A stretch of DNA of 64,000 bases from Bacteroidota bacterium (GTDB lineage Bacteria > Bacteroidota > Bacteroidia > Chitinophagales > Chitinophagaceae), in assembly GCA_947456625.1 (NCBI GenBank), contig CANGQJ010000007.1:55176-119175 (forward strand), read 5' to 3'. Below, piece after piece: positions 57,329-64,000 of the stretch. Positions within the stretch are counted from its first letter, which is position 1. Each line of letters starts with the position of its first letter. The notes below the pieces were generated by a model. That model worked only from the letters and a program-made list of their open reading frames with translations, was not told where the DNA came from and did not search any database. The position numbers were made by a program, and so were the translations under genes.

Positions 57329-58690
57329 ATGGCAACAGTAACAAGAACCAACATTGCACCCTTAAACGACAAGTTAACAGTAACCATCGCTAAGGAGGAT
57401 TACATTAAAGGCTTTGAAACAAGTTTAAAAAAGTATTCAAAAACAGCCAACATTCCAGGTTTTAGAAAAGGAATGGTGCCTGCCGGTTTGATTAAAAAAA
57501 TGTACGGTCAGTCGGTTTTTCAAGACGAAGTAATTAAGACGGTTGAAAACGAAATGAACCAATATATCGCTAAAGAGAAAATTGAAATTTTTGCACAGCC
57601 GCTTCCTTTAGCAACACAATTCCCTGCAATGGACGTTAACAATCCTAGCAGTTATGATTTTTCTTTTGAAGTGGGATTAAAGCCAGCTTTTACCATTGAC
57701 ACAAAAGCAATTAAAGCAACCCGCTATAAAATTGAGGCAACCGAGGATATGATTCATGCCGAGGTAGAAAGATTACAAGTACGTAATGGTAACATGAGCG
57801 AACCAGAAGCAGTTGAAAGCGAGGAGAACGTTTTAAATGTTACTTTCATCGAAGCCGATAAAAGTGGAACCGCTGTAGAAGGTGGCATTACAAAAGACAA
57901 CTCTTTATTAATTAAATATTTTGCCGAAAAAGCAAGAAAGCAATTCATAGGAAAGAAAACAGGTGATGTTGTTACAATCCAATTGAGCAAAGCATTTGAG
58001 CAAAAGGAATTAGACATTATTTTAGGTGATTTAGCTATTGAAAAAGCAGACGCTGATAAGTTCTTTAATATTGAAATTACTAAAGTAGGTGCAGTAGAAA
58101 AAGCAGCTTTAGATGAAACATTATTTACTGTTACTTACCCAAATCAAACTATAACAAACGAAGCTGAATTTAGAGCTGCAGTTAAAAAAGATATCGAAGG
58201 TTATTACGAAGCACAATCAAAGAATCAAGTACATGATCAAATTTATCATGCCCTAATTGACAATACTAAAATGGAATTCCCAACTGCTTTTTTAAAGCGT
58301 TGGTTACAAACAGGTGGCGAAAAACAAAGAACCGAAGAAGAAGCAGAAAAAGAATACCCAGTTTTTCAAGACCAATTAAAATGGACTTTAATAAGCACTC
58401 AATTAATAGCAGATCATAAAATTGAAGTAGTTGCAGAGGATTTAAAAGCGTTTGCAAAACAACAATTAATGAGCTATATGGGCGGACAACTTGGGGCTTT
58501 AGGCGATAACGACAAATGGTTAGAGGATTATGCTCAGCGCATGATGCAAGACAGAAAATTTGTTGAGGATAGCTACCACCGTATTAGTACTGACAAATTG
58601 TTCCAAGCAATTGAAGCTGAAGTAAGTGCTAAGGAAGAGAAAATTTCTGCCGAAAAGTTTGCAGAAAAATTGAACCACCACCATCACTAA
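57329..58690 (+). CDS. tig: Trigger factor chaperone
   Basis: Trigger factor binds the ribosome near the exit tunnel and folds nascent chains. The 453-residue protein has the ribosome-binding signature GFRKGMVPAGLIKKMYG near residues 44-60, a central FKBP-like region (diverged, so prolyl isomerase activity is uncertain), and a long helical C-terminal chaperone domain. The last five residues are NHHHH, a natural histidine tail. It precedes clpP-clpP-clpX, the same neighbourhood as in many bacteria, but a terminator separates them. Confidence 0.93.
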   Translation: MATVTRTNIAPLNDKLTVTIAKEDYIKGFETSLKKYSKTANIPGFRKGMVPAGLIKKMYGQSVFQDEVIKTVENEMNQYIAKEKIEIFAQPLPLATQFPAMDVNNPSSYDFSFEVGLKPAFTIDTKAIKATRYKIEATEDMIHAEVERLQVRNGNMSEPEAVESEENVLNVTFIEADKSGTAVEGGITKDNSLLIKYFAEKARKQFIGKKTGDVVTIQLSKAFEQKELDIILGDLAIEKADADKFFNIEITKVGAVEKAALDETLFTVTYPNQTITNEAEFRAAVKKDIEGYYEAQSKNQVHDQIYHALIDNTKMEFPTAFLKRWLQTGGEKQRTEEEAEKEYPVFQDQLKWTLISTQLIADHKIEVVAEDLKAFAKQQLMSYMGGQLGALGDNDKWLEDYAQRMMQDRKFVEDSYHRISTDKLFQAIEAEVSAKEEKISAEKFAEKLNHHHH

Positions 58691-58730
58691 TACATTTGAA
58701 TCTTAAATAAGTTACATTTATTTGATACTC

Positions 58731-58763
58731 AAGGCCCTTCTTTTTACAGAAGGGCCTTTTTTT
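58731..58763 (+). terminator. Intrinsic terminator of tig
   Basis: A perfect 11-bp stem (58731-58741 with 58748-58758) with a 6-base loop leads into seven T, 41 bases after the tig stop codon. Confidence 0.9.
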
Positions 58764-58819
58764 ATGCTTTTTAGCCCAAGTTTGGCACCCTTTTTGTACT
58801 AGCTTAAGGGAATAGGTTT

Positions 58820-58827
58820 TACCTTTA
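58820..58827 (+). promoter_or_regulatory. -7 promoter element of the clpP-clpP-clpX operon
   Basis: TACCTTTA matches TAnnTTTG except for the last base, 21 bases before the first clpP ATG. A TTG at 58795-58797 could be the -33 element. Confidence 0.55.
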
Positions 58828-58848
58828 CTTCATTAGAAAAACACATAT

Positions 58849-59535
58849 ATGAACTTAGGAAAAGAATTTGAAAAGTACGCAGTTAAGCACAGAGGCATTA
58901 GCAGTAATACTTTACATCAATATCAAAATAGTGTAACCAACCTTACACCTTACATTATTGAGGAAAGGCCAATGAATGTGGCAAGCATGGACGTATTTAG
59001 CCGTCTTATGATGGACCGAATTATATTTTTAGGAGAAGGCATCAACGACTATGTAGCTAATATTGTTACCGCACAGTTATTGTTCTTAGAAAGCACCGAT
59101 CGTACCAAGGATATTCAAATGTATATTAACAGCCCAGGTGGAAGTGTTTACGCTGGCCTAGGTATTTATGATACCATGCAATTTATTGGACCCGATGTAG
59201 CTACAATTTGTACAGGTATGGCAGCAAGTATGGGTGCTATTTTATTATGTGCAGGTGTTGAGGGGAAAAGAACTGCATTAAAACATAGCCGTATTATGTT
59301 ACACCAACCAAGTGGTGCGGTGGGTGGTCAAGCTACCGACATAGAAATTACTGCAAGAGAAATTAAAAAATTAAAGCACGAGCTATATGAGGTTATTGCA
59401 ATTCACACGCATAAGGATGTAGATGTGGTTGCCAAGGATTGTGATAGGGATTTTTGGATGACTGCAGCAGAAGGAAAAGAATATGGTTTAGTGGATGAGG
59501 TTTTATTAACCAACCCAAGAAAACAAAAAAAGTAG
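58849..59535 (+). CDS. clpP: ATP-dependent Clp protease proteolytic subunit ClpP (first copy)
   Basis: ClpP forms the barrel-shaped peptidase of the Clp protease. The 228-residue protein has a complete Ser-His-Asp triad: Ser127 (GMAASMGA), His152 (MLHQPSG) and Asp201 (DRDFW). The handle region and YINSPGGSV oxyanion motif are intact. An N-terminal stretch of about 35 residues precedes the core. A second clpP follows 63 bases later, so the cell probably makes hetero-oligomeric or alternative barrels. Confidence 0.95.
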   Translation: MNLGKEFEKYAVKHRGISSNTLHQYQNSVTNLTPYIIEERPMNVASMDVFSRLMMDRIIFLGEGINDYVANIVTAQLLFLESTDRTKDIQMYINSPGGSVYAGLGIYDTMQFIGPDVATICTGMAASMGAILLCAGVEGKRTALKHSRIMLHQPSGAVGGQATDIEITAREIKKLKHELYEVIAIHTHKDVDVVAKDCDRDFWMTAAEGKEYGLVDEVLLTNPRKQKK

Positions 59536-59598
59536 TTTCAAAAAATGGACCACATTAATAAATGCATACTAATTAAATAATTATTACAATTTGAACAT

Positions 59599-60222
59599 AT
59601 GATACTGAATAAAAGTTTTTTAATGGAGGACGAAGAGGATCCAAAAGCAGACAAAAAAGAAGATAATGGACCTGGATTCTTAAATAAAAAAATGGAGCAA
59701 ATATTTTTTGAGAAACGTTCTATTTATTTATGGGGTCAAGTGGACGATAAATCGGCAAAGGATATTGTAACTAAATTATTATTGTTGGACGCCGATAAGC
59801 CTGGTGCTGAAATTAATTTTTACATTAATAGCCCAGGTGGTGTGGTAACAAGTGGTATGGTTATGTTTGATACCATGAACCTTATTAAAAGTCCGGTGCA
59901 TACCATTTGTATGGGCCTAGCTGCAAGTATGGGATCTATATTACTTAGCATGGGTGAAAAAGGAAAACGAACTATTTTTCCGCATGGCGAAGTAATGATC
60001 CACCAACCTAGCCTTGGTGGATATTATCAAGCAACTAGTGCTGACATTGAAATTCAAGCAGAGCAAATTAGAAAGACAAAAGAATTAGGCGCTAAAATAT
60101 TAGCAAAAAACTGTGGCAAATCGGTAGAGCAAATCATGCAGGACTTTGATAGAGACTACTGGATGAACGCAGAGGAAGCAGTTGCTTACGGTATTGTAGA
60201 CAAAATCGCAAAAAGTTTGTAA
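59599..60222 (+). CDS. clpP: ClpP family protease subunit (second copy)
   Basis: A second, divergent ClpP of 207 residues, also with the full triad: Ser110 (GLAASMGS), His135 (MIHQPSL) and Asp186 (DRDYW). Its N-terminus is acidic and charged (EDEEDPKADKKED), unlike the first copy, where the N-terminal loops contact the ATPase, so partner choice may differ. The ATG at 59599 is used; another ATG lies eight codons downstream. It is between the first clpP and clpX on one likely transcript. Confidence 0.93.
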   Translation: MILNKSFLMEDEEDPKADKKEDNGPGFLNKKMEQIFFEKRSIYLWGQVDDKSAKDIVTKLLLLDADKPGAEINFYINSPGGVVTSGMVMFDTMNLIKSPVHTICMGLAASMGSILLSMGEKGKRTIFPHGEVMIHQPSLGGYYQATSADIEIQAEQIRKTKELGAKILAKNCGKSVEQIMQDFDRDYWMNAEEAVAYGIVDKIAKSL

Positions 60223-60272
60223 TAACTGTTGTCAATAAAATTAGAATTAGCAAAACATAAAAGAAATTAAAG

Positions 60273-61517
60273 ATGAAAATGAGTAAATCAGAATCAACCA
60301 TAAATTGTTCTTTTTGTGGACGCAGCAGAGATGAAGTTAAAATTCTAATTGCTGGCCAAGAGGGACATATATGCGAGAACTGTATTGAGCATGCTCACGA
60401 AATCATTGAAAAAGAATTTCATCAAAAAAAGGCCGACGGCAAGGCAGGTAATTTTAAAATTCAAAAACCAATAGCAATTAAGTCATTTTTAGATCAATAT
60501 ATTATTGGTCAGGACGAAGCTAAAAAAATATTATGCGTTGCAGTTTACAATCACTTTAAACGTATTAACCTTCCTAGCATAAGCACTAGTGAGGTTGAAA
60601 TTGAAAAAAGCAATGTAATCATGATAGGTGAAACAGGTACAGGCAAAACTTTACTTGCTAAAACTATTGCCAAATTATTAAATGTGCCTTTTGCTATTGT
60701 AGACGCTACTGTTTTCACAGAAGCTGGTTATGTAGGCGAGGACGTTGAAAGTATGTTAACTCGCTTATTGCAAAACTGTGATTACGATGTTGAGGCTGCG
60801 CAAAGAGGTATTGTATATATAGACGAGATTGATAAAATTGCACGTAAAAGTGATAACGCTTCTATTACACGTGACGTAAGTGGTGAAGGAGTACAACAAG
60901 GCTTATTAAAAATGTTAGAAGGCACGGAAGTTTTAGTTCCGCCACAAGGAGGACGTAAACATCCGGACCAAAAAATGATTAAGGTTGACACTAAAAATAT
61001 CCTATTTATTTGCGGCGGCGCATTTGATGGAATAGATAAAATTATAGCACGTAGAATTAACACAAATGCAATTGGCTTTAGTGTAAATAAAGACGAGCAA
61101 GAACTACAAAGAAAAAATTTACTTCGCTTTGTTAACGCACAGGATATTAAAACATTTGGATTAATTCCAGAAATGCTAGGCCGTTTGCCCATTGTTACCC
61201 ATTTGGAGCCTTTGGATGCCGAAACCTTAAGAAGCATTTTAACAGAGCCTAAAAATGCACTTGTAAAACAATACACCCAGTTATTTGCCATTGAAAATAT
61301 CAAATTAAGTATTGATCCTGTGGTATTTGACTTTATTACCGAAAAAGCCATGGAGTATAAATTAGGCGCAAGAGGATTAAGAAGTATTTGTGAGAGCTTA
61401 TTTACAACAGCTATGTTTGAACTTCCAGGAACCGATGTTAAGGAGTTTCATGTAACCATAGAATATGCTAAGCAAATGTTTGACAAAAGCAAATTAAGCA
61501 ATTTAAAAGTTGCTTAA
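60273..61517 (+). CDS. clpX: ClpX ATPase subunit of Clp protease
   Basis: ClpX unfolds substrates and feeds them to ClpP. The 414-residue protein has the N-terminal zinc-binding domain (CSFCGRS and CENC), the Walker A loop GETGTGKT, Walker [11 protein letters not shown], the pore-loop region (GYVGEDVE), the IGF loop (AIGFSVNK) that docks onto ClpP, and the C-terminal LGARGLRSI sensor-2 block. All ClpX hallmarks are intact. It follows the second clpP by 50 bases. Confidence 0.97.
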   Translation: MKMSKSESTINCSFCGRSRDEVKILIAGQEGHICENCIEHAHEIIEKEFHQKKADGKAGNFKIQKPIAIKSFLDQYIIGQDEAKKILCVAVYNHFKRINLPSISTSEVEIEKSNVIMIGETGTGKTLLAKTIAKLLNVPFAIVDATVFTEAGYVGEDVESMLTRLLQNCDYDVEAAQRGIVYIDEIDKIARKSDNASITRDVSGEGVQQGLLKMLEGTEVLVPPQGGRKHPDQKMIKVDTKNILFICGGAFDGIDKIIARRINTNAIGFSVNKDEQELQRKNLLRFVNAQDIKTFGLIPEMLGRLPIVTHLEPLDAETLRSILTEPKNALVKQYTQLFAIENIKLSIDPVVFDFITEKAMEYKLGARGLRSICESLFTTAMFELPGTDVKEFHVTIEYAKQMFDKSKLSNLKVA

Positions 61518-61546
61518 AATAATTAAACAATTTTAAAAATATATTT

Positions 61547-61699
61547 ATGCAAGAACTAATTGATCGTTTGGTAAAAGAAACAGGTGTAACACCAGAACAA
61601 GCAAAACAATCTATCGAAACCATTGCTGCATTTGTGAAAGAAAAATTCCCAATGTTAGGTGGTGCGGTGAATCAAATTTTTAAAGCAGGGGGCAAATAA
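61547..61699 (+). CDS. 50-residue hypothetical protein after clpX
   Basis: A short frame of 50 residues starting MQELIDRLVKETGVTPEQA and ending QIFKAGGK, 29 bases after clpX. It looks like a compact two- or three-helix protein with a THxEQA-type helix start, similar in style to short DUF2267-like helical proteins, though I cannot assign a family. The good start, dense charged-residue pattern and position at the end of the clp operon make it a plausible gene. Terminator repeats follow 20 bases later. Confidence 0.6.
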   Translation: MQELIDRLVKETGVTPEQAKQSIETIAAFVKEKFPMLGGAVNQIFKAGGK

Positions 61700-61718
61700 A
61701 TAACCTGCTGCAAACAAA

Positions 61719-61836
61719 TCTAAAATAAAAAAGCCCTTCCAAAGAAGGGCATAGAAACTATTAATCTTATAAAATTTGAAAAATAATAAGATAAATAGTT
61801 TCACTCTAAAATAAAAAAGCCCTTCCAAAGAAGGGC
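61719..61836 (-). repeat. Duplicated 32-bp terminator repeat around a 17-bp inverted repeat
   Basis: Two identical 32-bp copies (61719-61750 and 61805-61836) each contain GCCCTTC-CAAA-GAAGGGC, which on the minus strand is a hairpin followed by six T, a terminator for the HHH gene. Between them lies a second stem: arms 61754-61770 and 61786-61802, 17 bp with one mismatch, 15-base loop. On the plus strand the second copy has only TTT after the stem, a weak terminator for the clp operon. Confidence 0.75.
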
Positions 61837-61976
61837 TTTCAAGCAAGCAATCATAAACTAGGAATAATTCCTACACCAATACTAATTATTTTTTTTAAAA
61901 AAACATAATTTTTCTTAATAGAATTTTCCCTATAAAAGGAACAGCCTCCCAATTTCTCACTGTTTTAAGTTCATAA

Positions 61977-62801
61977 TCAATCAGATAGGTTAATTGCATG
62001 TTTCAACATTAAAGCCTCTGCCTGGCTTAAATCACAGGCTTCTACTAATTGAGCATAGCTAACCACCCCACCATTTAGCCTTTTAAGTTTTAGTATCATC
62101 CATATTTGACGATCGGTAAAAATTCCAATTTTTTTCCAATCATTAAAGTTTAATGCATTGGCATTTGGCAATACATTGGAGTCCTTTAGTACTATTAAAT
62201 GTGGAAGTAATTGCTGAAAAATAGTATCAGGCAATCCATATACTTTACTTAATTGAAACTTACTAGTAAAAGCTCCTATATAATTTTTATACTTTAAAAT
62301 GCCACGAATGGTATTTATAGGAAGCTTTGTTTTTTGTATCCATTCATTTTCATTGGCCTTATTTAAATCTAATTTCCAAATCAACTCCTCCCCTTGTTTA
62401 AAATTTTTATACTTATAACTTTCTATACTTGTATGTAAAGGACTTGCATCTATTTTAATAAAAGGACTTAATGTAGCAAATAATGTTGGCGAGAGCCCAT
62501 ATAGTTTAGCAAAATCCATTGCGTTTTTAAAATAACCGCCCTTGGCTCTATAATGAAGTAGTGATTTTACTTGTCTTTCTGGAATACCTATACCAATGGC
62601 TTGCAAACTATCAATGGTGTTGGGATTGAAATAAAATAATTTTATCGCATGCTTATTCACTGCACTATTAATAAAAGTATTTGATTTTGGAAAAAGCATA
62701 CTAAACAAAACCGAACCTAATAAAATAATTCCCAGCGCAATAATTCCTTTTATCTCCTTTGATGAAAAATAAAAATAAGATTTCCAGATAGGGCTTATCA
62801 T
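61977..62801 (-). CDS. Helix-hairpin-helix (ComEA-like) membrane-anchored protein
   Basis: A 274-residue protein with an N-terminal membrane segment (about 17-38) and three repeats of a helix-hairpin-helix style unit, each introduced by a (F/L)(D/N)xN-like phrase: FYFNPNTIDSLQAIGI, LDLNKANENEWIQ, and LNFNDWKKIGIF. The HHH fold is used for non-specific DNA binding, for instance in ComEA. Whether this one binds DNA in the periplasm is unknown. It lies 101 bases after the MBL hydrolase gene, on the same strand, and is followed by the duplicated terminators. Confidence 0.8.
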   Translation of the reverse strand: MISPIWKSYFYFSSKEIKGIIALGIILLGSVLFSMLFPKSNTFINSAVNKHAIKLFYFNPNTIDSLQAIGIGIPERQVKSLLHYRAKGGYFKNAMDFAKLYGLSPTLFATLSPFIKIDASPLHTSIESYKYKNFKQGEELIWKLDLNKANENEWIQKTKLPINTIRGILKYKNYIGAFTSKFQLSKVYGLPDTIFQQLLPHLIVLKDSNVLPNANALNFNDWKKIGIFTDRQIWMILKLKRLNGGVVSYAQLVEACDLSQAEALMLKHAINLSD

Positions 62802-62902
62802 AATTTAATTTTAAGCCTAAAATACATAACCCATAACAGGTATTTATACCCCAAAAAAGGCAATGGCACTTAGTAATAAAGGTTTAAAATAAAAGGTTAT
62901 GA

Positions 62903-63667
62903 CTACATCGAAAATTGCAAACCATCATAAGCCATTTTAATGAATGGCGGCAGTTGCGGCTCTAGCTGGGCTTGTAGCCCAATTTGATGGCTAAAATGCG
63001 TAAAGTAAACCTGCGGTATATTTAATTCGGTAGCAAGTGCAATAGATTCATTTAAAGTAAAATGAGTTGGATGTGGCTGCGGTCTTAGTGCACTTAAAAT
63101 TAAAACTTTGGCCCCTTTAATTTTTTCTTTTTCTATTTCACTGATATAATTTATATCGGTGATGTACACAAAGTCTCCAATTCTAAAACCAAGGACCAAC
63201 ATTTCCCTGTGCATTACTTGAATAGGAATAAATTTTAAATCCCCTATTTTAAAAGGGTCATTATGTATAGTATGCAACATCATTTCAGGAAGTCCGGCAT
63301 CCTTATTGGGTTCAAATGCATAATAAAAATCACGTTTAATTGCTACCTGTGTAATTTCATTAGCAAATATTTGCATGGGTTTATTAGAATGGAAATTAAA
63401 AGGCCTAATATCATCTAAACCTGCATAATGATCTCTGTGTGGATGCGTAAAAACAACCGCATCTAAATGCGTGGTTTGAGTTCGCAACATTTGGTATCTA
63501 AAATCGGGGGTGGTATCAATTACAACTACTGTATTTTCAGACTCAATTTTAATACTGGTTCGCAAACGGCTATCTCTGGGATCTTGGGAAGTGCATACTT
63601 CACAATTGCAACCAATTAATGGAACACCAGTACTTGTTCCGGACCCTAAAATAGTAATGTGTAACAA
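62903..63667 (-). CDS. MBL-fold metallohydrolase (PhnP-like), TTG start
   Basis: A 254-residue metallo-beta-lactamase-fold hydrolase with LGSGTSTGVPLIGC at the start (a PhnP/RNase Z-like signature with CNCEVC cysteines that suggest an extra structural zinc), the metal motif THPHRDHYAG, and late histidines in FTHFSH. PhnP-like enzymes are phosphodiesterases, but the substrate is unknown. The start is TTG at 63667. In-frame stops lie five codons upstream and no ATG is available. It follows the preceding small gene by 12 bases. Confidence 0.87.
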   Translation of the reverse strand: MLHITILGSGTSTGVPLIGCNCEVCTSQDPRDSRLRTSIKIESENTVVVIDTTPDFRYQMLRTQTTHLDAVVFTHPHRDHYAGLDDIRPFNFHSNKPMQIFANEITQVAIKRDFYYAFEPNKDAGLPEMMLHTIHNDPFKIGDLKFIPIQVMHREMLVLGFRIGDFVYITDINYISEIEKEKIKGAKVLILSALRPQPHPTHFTLNESIALATELNIPQVYFTHFSHQIGLQAQLEPQLPPFIKMAYDGLQFSM

Positions 63668-63679
63668 AATAAGGTTTTA

Positions 63680-63952
63680 TTAAGCCTCAGATAAAGACAG
63701 TTTACGCACTTCCTCAAATAACTTTTGAGAGTCATGTGTTAGCTTATCAAATTGGATATCCAATTGAGGGATTAATTCAAGTAATGTATTAATTCGGGCT
63801 TCTAAGTTTAGAAACTTATTCAAAACCACAATTCTCTTTGATTCAAGTAAGCACCAACCGCTCTGAAAATTACCTCTTTCGTATCTTACAACGAATTCTG
63901 ATTCACCTAAAATATCTTCTAACTTGTTTAATGTAGTTTGAGTCAATTTCAT
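63680..63952 (-). CDS. Conserved small hypothetical protein
   Basis: A 90-residue protein from ATG 63952 (MKLTQTTLNKLEDILGE) with a compact alpha/beta N-terminal half (FVVRYERGNFQSGWCLLESKR is the centre, about residues 20-40) and a leucine-rich helical C-terminal half. The same type of small protein is common in Bacteroidota as a hypothetical protein; I do not know a function. A longer TTG-started form would extend towards the window end. It heads a unit with the MBL hydrolase gene. Confidence 0.75.
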   Translation of the reverse strand: MKLTQTTLNKLEDILGESEFVVRYERGNFQSGWCLLESKRIVVLNKFLNLEARINTLLELIPQLDIQFDKLTHDSQKLFEEVRKLSLSEA

Positions 63953-64000
63953 ATTATGCATTGATTTATAGGGTAGTAAGTGGACATACAAATATAGTTT

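Noticed and set aside
60782..61351. 189-codon minus-strand frame inside clpX
   Set aside because: It overlaps the clearly conserved ATPase core of clpX and shows no family features.
61719..61836. CRISPR array or miniature transposon
   Set aside because: Only two repeat copies and one structured spacer exist, there are no cas genes, and no target-site duplication flanks the element. The units are typical terminators.

Overview
The window is an AT-rich bacterial chromosome segment of almost entirely core genes, most likely from the phylum Bacteroidota and probably Chitinophagales/Chitinophagaceae (the family level is inference). The evidence for the phylum is a type IX secretion locus (PorU, PorV, a GldJ-like protein), a T9SS-type C-terminal domain on a secreted subtilase, a MraY with the long periplasmic insertion, a separate atpD-atpC pair, two adjacent clpP genes, almost no Shine-Dalgarno sequences, and many promoters with the Bacteroidota -7 element TAnnTTTG. 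I see no insertion sequence, prophage, CRISPR array or resistance island.

Layout. (1) 40-14353, minus strand: a nearly complete division and cell wall (dcw) cluster, transcribed mraZ-rsmH-ftsL-ftsI-murE-mraY-murD-ftsW-murG-murC-ftsQ-ftsA, with start and stop codons touching at many junctions. ftsZ would be expected just beyond the left edge. Its regulatory region carries four MraZ-type boxes at exact 10-bp spacing. (2) 14595-24076: queA, an orphan sensor kinase, the F1 ATPase beta and epsilon genes, the glycerol uptake pair glpF-glpK, and an envelope operon of dut, a DUF4292 lipoprotein and a degenerate EnvC. (3) 24081-31915: porV and porU facing a gldJ-ispF-murF operon. (4) 31937-41376: DUF983 protein, tRNA-Ser(GGA), tatD, a NodB deacetylase, gltX, a free-standing B12-binding subunit with a crotonase, fumC, an amidohydrolase lipoprotein and an AraC regulator with a cysteine cluster. 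(5) 41377-57067: gyrB, a 68-aa protein, mfd, a lipoprotein, a large secreted subtilase, an FAD/NAD reductase, glyS, mazG-like and dtd, a flippase and msrC. (6) 57129-63952: tRNA-Leu(UAG), tig-clpP-clpP-clpX (ribosome-associated folding followed by regulated proteolysis), a 50-aa protein, a duplicated terminator, and an HHH protein, an MBL hydrolase and a small conserved protein.

How the parts connect. The dcw cluster, murF, EnvC and the flippase serve envelope growth. MurE has the DNPR motif, so meso-diaminopimelate peptidoglycan is expected. PorU and PorV form the sortase and shuttle that would process the subtilase at 48071-51844.

No clearly new multi-gene system is visible. The best leads are non-coding: the MraZ box array, a hairpin sandwiched between two identical 32-bp terminator repeats at 61719-61836, an inverted repeat touching the glpK start codon, a terminator at 33527-33559 with no gene in front of it, and nested competing hairpins after fumC. 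Protein-level leads are the AraC cysteine cluster, a GldJ without a lipobox, and several TTG starts.
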